From assembly GCA_024349765.1 (NCBI GenBank), contig AP026073.1, forward strand, positions 4,216,001-4,280,000: 64,000 nt of DNA. Direction: 5' to 3'. Shown here piece after piece: positions 7,574 through 16,655 of the stretch; position 1 is the first letter of the stretch, and the number at the start of each line of letters is the position of its first letter. The stretch comes from Streptomyces nigrescens (GTDB lineage: Bacteria > Actinomycetota > Actinomycetes > Streptomycetales > Streptomycetaceae). The position numbers were made by a program, and so were the translations under genes. The notes under the pieces are model-generated. The model worked only from the letters and a program-made list of their open reading frames with translations. It was not told the DNA's origin and searched no databases.

Positions 7574-10500
7574 TGGGTGCGGGTGGGAAAGGGAGCGGGT
7601 TAGCGGGGCGTCCGGCGAGCGCGGGCCCGGATGCCGGCGGGGGCGTGGGCGTCGATGAGCGCGTCCTCGGGGCGGGCACGGGGCTGCGCTTCGTTTTGCT
7701 GATGGTGCTGTTCCTGACCAGCAGTGCGACCGTGACGGACAAGATCGTGGAGTCGGTCGCCGATCCCCGCAACATCCGGGTCGGGTGTGCGCTCGCGGCC
7801 GGGGCCGATCCGGACAGCGACTACCTGGGCATCGCGCTGACCACGGTGCGCGCCGGTGACGCCTACCGGAGGTGTCTGGACCGCTTCGTCCCGTCGGTCG
7901 CGGGGTGGGTTCCGGTCGTCGTGCTCGGTGCGCTCCTCGTCGCGGCGGGCGGGCTCTACTGGATGCTGCCGCGCTGGAAGGGCCGCCGAGGGCGGGTCGT
8001 GCCGGTGGAAGGGGGCCTCGTCGGCGGACCGGGGGCCGGGCCGGGCGCCGGACCGGCAGACGGGCGGGGCGAGTTGCGTGCGGTGCTGGATGAGCTGGTC
8101 GAGGTGGCCGGGCTGTCCGGGCGTCCGCCGCGGTTCGTGATCGCGCCGGCGGAGGTCACGGCCGGTGCGGTGGTGTTCGGACGGCTGCGGCGCTACGCGG
8201 TCTGTCTGCACGGCGGGCTGGTGGCACGTCGGCGGCAGGATCCCGAGGGCTTCCGTGCGGTGGTCCTGCATGAGCTCGCGCACATCCGTAATCGGGACGT
8301 CGATGTCACGTATGCCACGGTCGCCCTCTGGCGCGTGTTCCTCGTCGCGGTGCTGCCGGCGTACCTGGTCTGGATCGCGCTGGACCTCAGGTCCTCCGCG
8401 ATGTCGGTCCTCGGGCCCGCGGAACGGATCGGCACGGCGCACGAACTGGTGCTGTCGGCCGCGATGATCGCGTTCGTCCATCTCGCCCGTGCGGATGTCC
8501 TGCGGACCCGTGAGACCTATGCGGATCTGGACGCACTTGCCTGGGGCGCGGATGCCGGGGCGTGGCGCGACCCGGGGTCGCCCCGGGCGTCCCGTTCCCG
8601 CCGCCTCTGGGGGGCGTTCGCCGCGTTGTGGCGGACGCATCCCCCGTGGGACCGGCGGGTGGCGTCGCTCAGCGATCCGCGGGAACTGTTCGCGCCCCAT
8701 GCCGGCACCCTCTTCGTGGCCGGTGCCACGTCGACGATCGTCGGCGACCAGATGGCCGACCTCTTGCCGGGCGTGCGGCAGGGATGGCTGCTCGGGCCGT
8801 TGACGGCCCTCCTCGCGGGCCTGATCGCGGCGATTCCGGGCGTGGCGTTGTGGCGCGGTGTGGCGCGTGCGGTACTGACCGGCGGCCGGGTGCCGTCGGG
8901 TCTGCGCGCGGGGTGGTGGCTCGGGGTGGGGCTCGTCGTCGGCGAGTTGCTGATGAGCACGACGTCCGGGAGCACGCGGTGGCTGCCCCGGCATCCGGAA
9001 GCGTTCGCCCTGCTCCTCGTGATGAGCGTCGGCATCCTGGGCTGGACGGCGCAGTACGCGGAGCTGTCGGTGCGTTCGTGGCGGGGACGCACCCTGCGCC
9101 CGGCGATGCTGCTCGGACTGGCCGTGACCTGGGCGGTGTTCGCCCTGTGGTACGCCTGGTGGCAGTCCGACGGCCATGTGCTGACGATGGGGTGGGCGTA
9201 CTCCAACACCGGGATCCGGGAAGCGCTGGAGCACGATCTGCCGGGCACGGTGCCCGGGCACGAGGGCGCGCTCTCGGCGATCGCGATGGCTCTGCCGCTG
9301 CTGCTGCCGATCGGTACCGACCCGATGATGCTGTGGGCCGCCGCGCTGCTGTGGCTGCTGCCGCTGCTCGCGTGGGTACGGCGGCGCGGTGCGGAGGGGG
9401 CGGCGCCGCGCTGGGTGCAAAGTGCGCTGCGCGGGGCGTCCGGCCCGGCCCGAGGGCCCGCGGCGGTGCTGCCGTCGCTGCGACGCCCCCTGTACGCCGC
9501 CGGTATCGGCGCGCTGGTGTGCTGGGCCGGCATCGTCGCGGTCATGGCCTCGATGCACACCTGGCAGCCGCCGGTCGACCGGCGGTACGGCACCTATCTG
9601 CTGGTGTTCCTGGCGTCGGCGCTGATCGTGCTGGTCTGCGGTACGGCCGCCACGGCCGCGCTGACCGCCGCGCTGACCGCCCGCTTCTCGCTGCTCCTCG
9701 CTCTCGTGGCGGCCGGCACCACGGCGCTGCTCGGGCTGGCCGGGCTGTTCCTGCTCGGGTCCTTCGACGGCTGCCTCGGCCCGCTCAACACGCTGAGATC
9801 CACCTGCCATTGGCAGCCCGACGCGATCTGGTCGACCACCGAGATCCTGCTGCCCCTCGTGCTGGGGCTCGGGATCTTCGTCTCCGCCGCGGCCGCGCTG
9901 CTGGGGATGGCGGCGCGGAGGGTGGGGCGGCGGGCACTACGGCGGGATGGTCCAAGTACCAACAAAATCAAGCCCGTTGAGGAGAGTGCGAAGCGGAGGT
10001 GGGGACGGCCCGGGCCCCGGCGGGAGAGGGTGGTCGCGCGACGGGTGTGGGTCGGCGTGACGTGCGGAGCCGTCCTCGTGCTCAACGCGACGGTGAGACT
10101 GCCCGGCGGCGACGGCGGACGGCCCGGCCGGGCCTCGCTCACGAAGGAGCAGCTGATGCCCCGTGACGCGATCCCGGCCGCCTCGCCCCAGGTCCTCGGT
10201 GCGCAGACGGACGCCTGGCTCCGGCTCGGCGGACGGAACCTCACCGGACGCTTCGGGGCCGAGGTCCTGGGGATCGTCACGGCGCTGCAGGACAAGTCGG
10301 CGCTCACCGACCGCGGTTACGCCGACCGCCGGATCCGTCCGCACTGCGTCGCCGTCGAGCAGGTCGTGACGGAGGCCGGTCGCTACCTTCCGCTGCCGGA
10401 CCCGCGGGCCCAGCAGCGGTGGGCGCGGCTCCAACGGCGGGGCGGACAGGCGGGCGCCGACTGCCGGCGGGCGATCGTGGAGGGCAGGTTCCCGGTGTTC

Positions 10501-10689
10501 ACGAAGGCCATGCGGGACTTCCTGGACATCGGCCAGGCCACCACGGAACTGCTCGACGTCATCACGGCACAAGCCGCCCCGGGGCGAAGAACGCACGCCG
10601 CCCCCGGGAGGCCACCGGCAGCCGGCGGACCGGCTCAGCCTTCCAGCGGAACCCCGAAGCGTACGGCCGGAGCCGCGGGAGCCCCGTAG
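7573..10689 (+). CDS. large multi-pass M48 family metalloprotease, TTA-containing
   Basis: A 1038-residue membrane protein. After one membrane segment (about residues 35-55) and a second near 115-135, a peptidase domain carries the zinc motif HELAH (233-237) and a downstream Glu (RETYADLDA, Glu314) that fits the third ligand of M48 peptidases. At least ten further membrane segments follow. After a last transmembrane helix near residue 830 comes a helical domain rich in Trp, Arg and Gln. Codon 10 is TTA (7600-7602), the rare leucine codon that needs the bldA tRNA in Streptomyces. It is much longer than HtpX-type M48 proteins (about 300 aa). Membrane-embedded proteolysis is inferred; the substrate is unknown. 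Confidence 0.8.
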   Translation: MGAGGKGSGLAGRPASAGPDAGGGVGVDERVLGAGTGLRFVLLMVLFLTSSATVTDKIVESVADPRNIRVGCALAAGADPDSDYLGIALTTVRAGDAYRRCLDRFVPSVAGWVPVVVLGALLVAAGGLYWMLPRWKGRRGRVVPVEGGLVGGPGAGPGAGPADGRGELRAVLDELVEVAGLSGRPPRFVIAPAEVTAGAVVFGRLRRYAVCLHGGLVARRRQDPEGFRAVVLHELAHIRNRDVDVTYATVALWRVFLVAVLPAYLVWIALDLRSSAMSVLGPAERIGTAHELVLSAAMIAFVHLARADVLRTRETYADLDALAWGADAGAWRDPGSPRASRSRRLWGAFAALWRTHPPWDRRVASLSDPRELFAPHAGTLFVAGATSTIVGDQMADLLPGVRQGWLLGPLTALLAGLIAAIPGVALWRGVARAVLTGGRVPSGLRAGWWLGVGLVVGELLMSTTSGSTRWLPRHPEAFALLLVMSVGILGWTAQYAELSVRSWRGRTLRPAMLLGLAVTWAVFALWYAWWQSDGHVLTMGWAYSNTGIREALEHDLPGTVPGHEGALSAIAMALPLLLPIGTDPMMLWAAALLWLLPLLAWVRRRGAEGAAPRWVQSALRGASGPARGPAAVLPSLRRPLYAAGIGALVCWAGIVAVMASMHTWQPPVDRRYGTYLLVFLASALIVLVCGTAATAALTAALTARFSLLLALVAAGTTALLGLAGLFLLGSFDGCLGPLNTLRSTCHWQPDAIWSTTEILLPLVLGLGIFVSAAAALLGMAARRVGRRALRRDGPSTNKIKPVEESAKRRWGRPGPRRERVVARRVWVGVTCGAVLVLNATVRLPGGDGGRPGRASLTKEQLMPRDAIPAASPQVLGAQTDAWLRLGGRNLTGRFGAEVLGIVTALQDKSALTDRGYADRRIRPHCVAVEQVVTEAGRYLPLPDPRAQQRWARLQRRGGQAGADCRRAIVEGRFPVFTKAMRDFLDIGQATTELLDVITAQAAPGRRTHAAPGRPPAAGGPAQPSSGTPKRTAGAAGAP

Positions 10690-11642
10690 TACGCCGAGCC
10701 GGTGCCGGTCGGGCCGGCCGGGCTGCCGGGCAGGCGCCAGACCATGCCGGTGCCGTTCTCGCCGTCGGCGGTCACGGCGAGGTCCGCCCGGCTGTCGTGG
10801 TCGGTGTCGGTGAGCAGCAGGGCCGCGCCGAAGCGGTCACCGGGCTCGGCGGCGCCGGGCACTCCCGGGCTGTCCTGGGTGTACATCTGCGCCCCGGCCG
10901 TCGTGAGTCCGCCGGGTGAGCCGCGCAGTACGGTCACCGCGCCGGCCGACTTCACGGCCGCCGTGCCCGAGCCGAGCGTCTCCCCGGGGGCGCCGACCAC
11001 GAGGTCGCCGACGTGGTCGCCGTCCACGTCGCCGATGGCGAGCGCCCCGCCGAAGGTGTCCTCGGGCTCGGACGTACCGGGAACGCCCTCGGTGTCCTGG
11101 TCGACAAAGAGCGTCGGGCGTCCGGTGCCGGGGCCGGCGGCCGCCCCGTACACGACCGTCACCCGGCCGCCGATGCCGCCGCCGCTCTCACCGCGGCCGG
11201 CGACCGCGAGCTCCGCCCGTCCGTCGCCGTCGAAGTCCGCCGCGGCCAGGGCCCGGCCGAAGCCGTCCCCGTCCTCGTTGTGTCCCGGTACCCCCGGCGA
11301 CTCCTGGTCGAGGACGGCCCGTTGCGAGCCGAGGCCGCCGGCCGCGCCGTGGAGCACGGTCAGCCGGCCCGCCCCGCCGTCCGAGGCGGCCACCACGTCG
11401 CCGTAGTCGTCACCGTTGAAGTCACCGCGGAGACCGGGCGTGGCGGCGGTGGCCGGGCCGGCGTCCAGGGAAACCAGGCCGGCCGCGAGCAGTACCGAGC
11501 AGGCCGCCGAGGAGAGCGTGGACCGCCCGCGCCCGGCGGGACGGACGGAGCGGGCCGGGCTCGTGCCGTTCCCGGTGGTCACCGTCGGCCGCTTCTCCCC
11601 CGACGCCCTCATCGGTCCGCTGATTCGCTGCGCGGTGGGCAT
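10635..11642 (-). CDS. secreted FG-GAP/VCBS repeat (integrin-alpha-like) protein
   Basis: A 335-residue exported protein. A long basic leader and hydrophobic stretch (AACSVLLAAGLVSLDAGPATAAT) act as signal peptide. At least four FG-GAP repeats follow with Asp-rich calcium loops: DFNGDDYGD, DFDGDGRAE, DVDGDHVGD and DTDHDSRAD. Between them are FGxAL segments and the recurring QDxxGVPG motif. This is a partial beta-propeller, shorter than the seven blades of integrins. It overlaps the end of the M48 gene tail-to-tail by 55 bases. ATG 11612 is an alternative start. Role unknown; calcium-dependent surface binding is inference. Confidence 0.8.
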   Translation of the reverse strand: MPTAQRISGPMRASGEKRPTVTTGNGTSPARSVRPAGRGRSTLSSAACSVLLAAGLVSLDAGPATAATPGLRGDFNGDDYGDVVAASDGGAGRLTVLHGAAGGLGSQRAVLDQESPGVPGHNEDGDGFGRALAAADFDGDGRAELAVAGRGESGGGIGGRVTVVYGAAAGPGTGRPTLFVDQDTEGVPGTSEPEDTFGGALAIGDVDGDHVGDLVVGAPGETLGSGTAAVKSAGAVTVLRGSPGGLTTAGAQMYTQDSPGVPGAAEPGDRFGAALLLTDTDHDSRADLAVTADGENGTGMVWRLPGSPAGPTGTGSAYYGAPAAPAVRFGVPLEG

Positions 11643-11866
11643 GGCAGGTCCGTTCTCTGCGCCGGGAGCCCGTGGTCAGGCGGCCTCCCGAGGTGTCTTT
11701 GCCCAGGGAGACCGTTCAGCCCCCGTAGGGGTTGTGGTGGACGACGGGAGGCGGCGCCGGCGGCCGTCCGGGGCGCCGGCCGGGCCGGGCCTCAGGGGCC
11801 GGGCGTCATAAAGTGTGAGTTTCGCGGCCGCGGTTGCCATCGGGCCGTGCTGTCGTTGAGAACGGC

Positions 11867-12109
11867 ATGACCAAAATGAACCGTACGTTCGCCGCGCTGC
11901 TGCTGGCCGCCGGCGCCTCGGCCGCCGTCCACCCCGCCGCGAACGCCTCGCAGACGGACCAGCCGCTGCTGTTCAGCGTGGACCACGAATTGGCCAAGCT
12001 CCACGATCTGGGACCGCACGGAAAGGTGGCCCGGGCGGCGACCTCCCTCACGTCGGTGTTCCATCTGCTCACCCCGGTCAGCCGGGTGCTGGACAAGGGA
12101 CAGCGGTGA
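11867..12109 (+). CDS. small secreted protein of unknown function
   Basis: An 80-residue product starting MTKMNRTFAALLLAAGASAAVHPAANASQ, a clear signal peptide, followed by about 50 residues with amphipathic helix character (VDHELAKLHDLG, SVFHLLTPVSRVLD). Two in-frame ATGs (11867 and 11876) are possible starts. Resembles other short Streptomyces secreted proteins of unknown role; no cysteine and no amyloid-like chaplin motif is seen. Confidence 0.6.
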   Translation: MTKMNRTFAALLLAAGASAAVHPAANASQTDQPLLFSVDHELAKLHDLGPHGKVARAATSLTSVFHLLTPVSRVLDKGQR

Positions 12110-12131
12110 GAGCGGGCCCCCTCATCCGATA

Positions 12132-12422
12132 TCACATGACATGGTCGGCGAGGGAATAGATGAGGTAGCCCGAATACGTGATGAGCACCAGGCCCCAGAA
12201 ATAGGAACTGGGCTGTTCGTTCCGGATGTTCCACATCTTCTTCAGGCAGCCGACCGTGGCCAGAATGCCGAGAAGTCCGACGGCCGCGGAAATCCAGAAG
12301 ATGACCGGGTTGTCGGCGGCGAAGCCGGTACCGATGTTCGCCACGATGAACAGCAGTACGGGCCAGGTGTGGTTCAGCGGCGATTCGTCGGTTCCGGAAG
12401 CCTGCTGTGTCTCGTGCGCCAT
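12132..12422 (-). CDS. small integral membrane protein
   Basis: A 96-residue protein with three predicted membrane segments: WPVLLFIVANIGTGFAA, PVIFWISAAVGLLGILATVG and SSYFWGLVLITYSGYLIY. The start at 12422 has a well-placed GGAG (GAGGAGCAACC). A short hydrophilic N-terminus rich in Gln/Ser precedes the first segment. No family recognised; function unknown. Confidence 0.65.
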   Translation of the reverse strand: MAHETQQASGTDESPLNHTWPVLLFIVANIGTGFAADNPVIFWISAAVGLLGILATVGCLKKMWNIRNEQPSSYFWGLVLITYSGYLIYSLADHVM

Positions 12423-12634
12423 GGTTGCTCCTCGGTTGTGCGGGGGGACGGGCGGCCGGTGTCCCGGGGTCGGCGGCGAGCCCGGGAAAGGCCCGTCGAA
12501 GGTGGACCCGGCGATCGGCCGGTAACTCGCCGCGGTGCAACGGAAATTGCTGGATATACGGCGTGCGCCCCGGGTCGCCGGAGCGTACCAGGGGCGCACG
12601 TCGTTCAGCCTGGGATTCCGCTAGCGGCGGGAAT

Positions 12635-13099
12635 TCACAGGATGATGTCGATCAGCCACTCGATGGCGACCTTCGTGGAGATCACGCCGCCCAGCGTCAG
12701 CGTCTTGCGGAGCCACTTCGGAAGCTTGTTCCACTGCTTGGTGAAGTAGCCCTTGCCCTTCTTGGCCCACTTGGTGAGCTTGATCTGCCAGCTCTTCGGC
12801 AGGCGCTTGAAGGCGGCCTTCAGGGCCTTCTTCTTCAGCTTGTCGATGATGCCGTGGGGGGCGACCTGGTTCGCGCCGGTCTGCGCGGCGGTGCTGGCGC
12901 CACCGGTCTTGGCCGCGGCGTCCGCGAGCTGCTGCGACAGGTTCGCCGGGAGGACGGTGCGGGCCTGGTCGACGGTGAGGGTCTGCACCGCGGCGGTGCG
13001 GGCCGGCGCCTCGGTGGCGGCGGAGGCGGCCGGCGCGGCGACGCCGAGGGCCACGGCGGCGGTCAGGGCTGCTGCGGTTATTCGCATCTTGTTGCGCAT
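12635..13099 (-). CDS. secreted lysine-rich (cationic) peptide precursor
   Basis: A 154-residue exported protein. An N-terminal signal peptide ends at PAASAATEA (about residue 28). An Ala/Thr/Gln-rich segment (about 29-80) follows. The C-terminal 75 residues are very basic and amphipathic, with IDKLKKKALKAAFKRLP, KLTKWAKKGKGYF, NKLPKWLRKTL and a hydrophobic end (AIEWLIDIIL). A GAGGAG box sits 6 bases before ATG 13099. The layout of signal, neutral spacer and cationic Trp/Lys helix suggests a membrane-active or polyanion-binding peptide; this is inference. No immunity-like gene is obvious next to it. Confidence 0.65.
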   Translation of the reverse strand: MRNKMRITAAALTAAVALGVAAPAASAATEAPARTAAVQTLTVDQARTVLPANLSQQLADAAAKTGGASTAAQTGANQVAPHGIIDKLKKKALKAAFKRLPKSWQIKLTKWAKKGKGYFTKQWNKLPKWLRKTLTLGGVISTKVAIEWLIDIIL

Positions 13100-13458
13100 G
13101 AAGACTCCTCAAATCAACTGGGGGGCACGGCCGTACCCGCAGGGGGTCCGGAAGCGGCCTTACCTGGACCGGAAGTTCCGATCGACTGGTGAAGAGTTTT
13201 CCGATTGCGCGGTCTTCTGGGTATTGAATCTTTGGGCAGTTGAACGGGTGGGCAATGCCCATCGGGACAATGCCGCGCCGCGGAATTCCACGGCACCGGG
13301 CGGCATTCTGCGCCGTACCGTAATAACGCGCCGGACAGGGCAATTCGCCCGTTTCTCCGTCTTCCGGATCCGGCGGCCGACCGGTCGCGGCCGCGGAAAG
13401 CCGCCATGGGATGCTGAGACGTCCCTGCTCAGGGCGAGAATCGGGAGTGTAGAGCGGC
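13100..13458. other. intergenic region between divergent genes
   Basis: About 360 bases separating the cationic secreted protein (-) and the FUSC gene (+). It is locally AT-richer around 13180-13330, so it should contain both promoters. No clear operator, relic or RNA gene was recognised. Confidence 0.4.
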
Positions 13459-15732
13459 GTGATGTCAGCGATACGACGGGCTGTGACCGGTACCTGGGAC
13501 CGCTTCGCGGCCTCCGATCCCGGTCTGCTGCGGTTGATGGCGGGACTGCGGACGGTGGGGGCGATCCTGGTCACGCTCGTCGTCCTGGCGCTGCTGCACA
13601 CCGGCGTCACCCTGATGGTCGCGGGCGCGATGACGGCGATGGTGTCGACCTTCGCGATCCGGGAGAAGGAGGTCCGGGGCCAGGCGATCACGCTGGCGCT
13701 GGGCCTGCCCGTCGCGCTCGCCGCGATGTCCCTCGGGGCGCTGCTGCACGCCAGCGTCATCGCCGGCGATCTGTTCTTCCTCGCGCTGATCTTCGGTGCC
13801 GTGTACTCCCGCCGGTTCGGTGACCGCGGCACGGCGCTCGGACTGATCGGGTTCCAGGTCTACTTCGTGTCGCTGTTCGTGCGGGCCACCGTGCCGGCGC
13901 TGCCCCAGGTGGCGCTGACCCTGGCCGTCGCCTTCGCGGGCAGCGCGGTCGTACGGTTCACCGTCGTTCCGGAGACCCCGCAGCGCACCCTCGCCCGGCT
14001 GCGCGCCGCCTTCCGGGCGCGGCTGGCGCAGCTGGTGGCCACCCACCTCGCCCTCATGGACGCGGAGCCCGGGCAGCTGGACGACGTCCTGGACGATCTG
14101 CGCCGGGACACCGCGCGGCTGCACGAGGCGGCGCTGATGATCCAGGGCCGCCTGGAGGAGGGCACCCCGGACGAGGCCACGGCCGGGCTGCTGCAGCGCC
14201 GGGTCGCGGATGCCGAGATCGCCGCCGAGCGGCTGGGGATGCTGCTGCTCAACGCCCGCAGCGCCGAACGCGCGGACACCCTCACCCTGCACCTCCCGCA
14301 CGCCCCGGTGCCCACCACCACGAGCGTGCTGGAGACCGGTGGCGATGTGCACACCAGGCTGCGGCGGGACCTGGAGGCGCTGAACCTGCTGGTGGCGCGG
14401 CGGGCGCCGGACGACCGCGGCACGGCGCTGGCGCACGTGCGCAACCGGCTGCTCGGCTACCGCGACGAGGACAAGCTGCCGCCGGCCTCGCCGGCCGTCC
14501 AGGACGCCTTCCGCGGTATCGGTGAGGCCGCGCGCGCCGTCCTGGGTCTGCGGCTGGCGCTGGACGGGCCGCAGGACGAGTCCGACGACTCGCCGGCCAC
14601 CACGCGGTCCCGGGAGGAGTTCGACGCCGAGGACCTCGCGATCGTCGGGGCCGGGACGGACGAGGAGGGCGCCGGGTCCGAGGACGACCGCACCGGGCTG
14701 CAGCGGCCCACCACCCGGGCCGCCTTCCAGGTCGCGGTGGGCTCGGCGCTGGCCATCGTCGGTGGGGAGTTCCTGTCCAGCCAGCGCTGGTACTGGGCGG
14801 TGCTGACCTGCTGGGTGGTCTTCCTCAACACCTCGTCGACCGGCGAGATCCTGGTGAAGGGCTACCGCAGGCTGGTGGGGACGGTGTTCGGGGTGGTCGC
14901 CGGTGTCGGGCTGGCGGGACTGGTCGGCAACCACACCTGGACCGCGTTCGCCCTGGTGCTGGTGTGCGTCTTCGGCATGTTCTTCACCGCGCCGCTGTCG
15001 TACGCGCTGATGTCGTTCTTCGTCACGGCGATGCTCGGTCTGCTCTACACCCTCCTCGACACCTACAGCCTGTCCGTGCTGGTGCTGCGCATCGAGGAGA
15101 CGGCGCTGGGCGCCGCCTGCGGGATCATCGCCGCGGCGCTGGTGCTGCCGGTGCACACCGACCGGCGTACGGACGAGCACCTGGACACCGTGCTGGTGCG
15201 GCTGCGGGAGGTGGTGGCCGCGGCGGTCGAGCAGCTGAGCGGCGGGCCCGCCGTCGACCTGCTGGGCCTGGCCCGTGATCTGGACACCGCCCTGGACGAA
15301 CTGCGGGCCTCCACCCGGCCGTTGACGCATCCGATCACGCCGCTGCGGGTGCGGCGGCAGACCGCGCAGTATCTGGTGGCGCTGCTGGAGACCTGCGCCT
15401 ATCACGCCCGGTCGCTGGCGGCGACGGCCGAACTCGTGCCGTACAGCAGGACGATCGCCGCCGATCCGCGGCTCTCGCTCGCCGGGAAGCGCATCGCGCG
15501 GAACCTGGATCTGATCGCCGCGCGGGTGCGGGACGAGCCGGCCGAGGGCGAGGTGGAGGCCGGGGCCAGCATCGCCGCGATGCTGGAGGCGAGCGACTCC
15601 CCGGCGCTGCGGTCGGGGACCGTCACCTTCCGCGTGCTGCGGCATCTGCAGCGGCTGGACGAGAACGTGGTGGGCATCGCCCGGCCGCTGGACGTGCCGG
15701 TGGCCGGCCGGAACGCCGGCCCGCGGGCCTGA
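13459..15732 (+). CDS. FUSC family membrane protein (aromatic acid exporter-like)
   Basis: A 757-residue inner-membrane protein with the two-bundle FUSC layout. Membrane helices lie at about residues 25-160, a long soluble helical region at about 175-410 (including an acidic stretch DAEDLAIVGAGTDEEGAGSEDD), and a second membrane bundle at about 418-565. The motif RWYWAVLTCWVVFLNTSSTGEILVKGYRRLVGTVFGVVAG is the FUSC core. A helical cytoplasmic tail ends the protein. Related proteins (AaeB, YccS, FusC) export small aromatic acids or toxic compounds; the substrate here is unknown. GTG 13459 and ATG 13462 are both possible starts. Confidence 0.85.
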   Translation: MMSAIRRAVTGTWDRFAASDPGLLRLMAGLRTVGAILVTLVVLALLHTGVTLMVAGAMTAMVSTFAIREKEVRGQAITLALGLPVALAAMSLGALLHASVIAGDLFFLALIFGAVYSRRFGDRGTALGLIGFQVYFVSLFVRATVPALPQVALTLAVAFAGSAVVRFTVVPETPQRTLARLRAAFRARLAQLVATHLALMDAEPGQLDDVLDDLRRDTARLHEAALMIQGRLEEGTPDEATAGLLQRRVADAEIAAERLGMLLLNARSAERADTLTLHLPHAPVPTTTSVLETGGDVHTRLRRDLEALNLLVARRAPDDRGTALAHVRNRLLGYRDEDKLPPASPAVQDAFRGIGEAARAVLGLRLALDGPQDESDDSPATTRSREEFDAEDLAIVGAGTDEEGAGSEDDRTGLQRPTTRAAFQVAVGSALAIVGGEFLSSQRWYWAVLTCWVVFLNTSSTGEILVKGYRRLVGTVFGVVAGVGLAGLVGNHTWTAFALVLVCVFGMFFTAPLSYALMSFFVTAMLGLLYTLLDTYSLSVLVLRIEETALGAACGIIAAALVLPVHTDRRTDEHLDTVLVRLREVVAAAVEQLSGGPAVDLLGLARDLDTALDELRASTRPLTHPITPLRVRRQTAQYLVALLETCAYHARSLAATAELVPYSRTIAADPRLSLAGKRIARNLDLIAARVRDEPAEGEVEAGASIAAMLEASDSPALRSGTVTFRVLRHLQRLDENVVGIARPLDVPVAGRNAGPRA

Positions 15733-15753
15733 CCCGCCGGCCGGCCCGGGCGG

Positions 15754-16542
15754 TCACAACGCGATCTGCTCCCCCGGCTTCAGCAGCCGCAGCCGGTCCT
15801 CGCGGCCGGCCCGCCGGAAGGCCTCGACCAGCGAGTCGCTGCCCTGCGTGAAGTGGCCCCAGTGCTCGAAGTGCAGGGGTACGACCTGGCGGGCGCCGAG
15901 GAGGCCGGCGGCCTCGGCGGCCCGGTCGCTGGGGAGGGTGAGGTACGCGTCGCCGAGCAGTGGGGTCTGCGCGCCGCCGGCGAACAGCAGCGCCACGTCG
16001 AACGGCCCGAACCGTTCGGCGATCGCCCGGACCACGTCGAGCGAGGCGTTGTCGCCGCTGATGTACACCGTCGGCAGGCCGGCGCCGGACAGCACGAAGC
16101 CGGTGACCTCGCCGACCAGGTGCTCGGTGCCGTCGGGGCCGTGCTGCGCGGGGACTCCGGTGACGGTGAGGGTGCCGCCGTCCGGGCGGGGCAGGGTGAA
16201 CTGTTCGCCGTCGGCCAGCGCCCGGACCGTGCCGCCGAGCCGTTCGCGCGCGGCGGCGGTGGACAGGACCAGCGGGGCCTCGGCGGTGTACGCCCGGCCG
16301 GCGCGGTCGAGATTGTCCGGGTGGTGGTCGTGGGAGAGCAGCACCGCGTCGACCGGGCCGATCTCCTCCGGGGTGAGCGCGGCGCCCGCCGTCTTGACCA
16401 GCTTCCGCTCGCCTATGGGGTAGTCGCCGGGCGGGTCGAAGGTGGGGTCGGTCAGCAGCCGCACCCCGGCGATCTCCAGGAGTGCCGTGGGGCCGCCCAC
16501 ATACCGGACGGTGACTCCACCGGACGACGAGGATGCGCTCAT
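15754..16542 (-). CDS. MBL-fold metallohydrolase
   Basis: A 262-residue protein of the metallo-beta-lactamase fold (UlaG/YtnP-like branch). The metal-binding motif is SHDHHPDNLD at about residue 69. Further ligand candidates are the His of GVPAQHGPDG, the Asp of YISGDNASLD and the His of VVPLHFEHWGHF near the C-terminus. It ends with LLKPGEQIAL, a common ending in this branch. Likely a cytosolic hydrolase of a lactone, phosphodiester or ester; substrate unknown. Confidence 0.85.
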   Translation of the reverse strand: MSASSSSGGVTVRYVGGPTALLEIAGVRLLTDPTFDPPGDYPIGERKLVKTAGAALTPEEIGPVDAVLLSHDHHPDNLDRAGRAYTAEAPLVLSTAAARERLGGTVRALADGEQFTLPRPDGGTLTVTGVPAQHGPDGTEHLVGEVTGFVLSGAGLPTVYISGDNASLDVVRAIAERFGPFDVALLFAGGAQTPLLGDAYLTLPSDRAAEAAGLLGARQVVPLHFEHWGHFTQGSDSLVEAFRRAGREDRLRLLKPGEQIAL

Positions 16543-16655
16543 GACTGCCTTTCGCTTGCAGGGACGCCGCCGGGGCGACGGTGCGGACGGCGGGAGGCCG
16601 TCCGCATGATCCGTAACACCGGTGTGCCGGGGCGCATTCCGGCCCGGGTCCCCGG

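Noticed and set aside
7600-9810. Long - strand open frame (736 codons) opposite the M48 gene
   Set aside because: It is Arg/Gln/His/Pro-rich antisense of high-GC codons with no domain, while the + strand shows HELAH and membrane helices.
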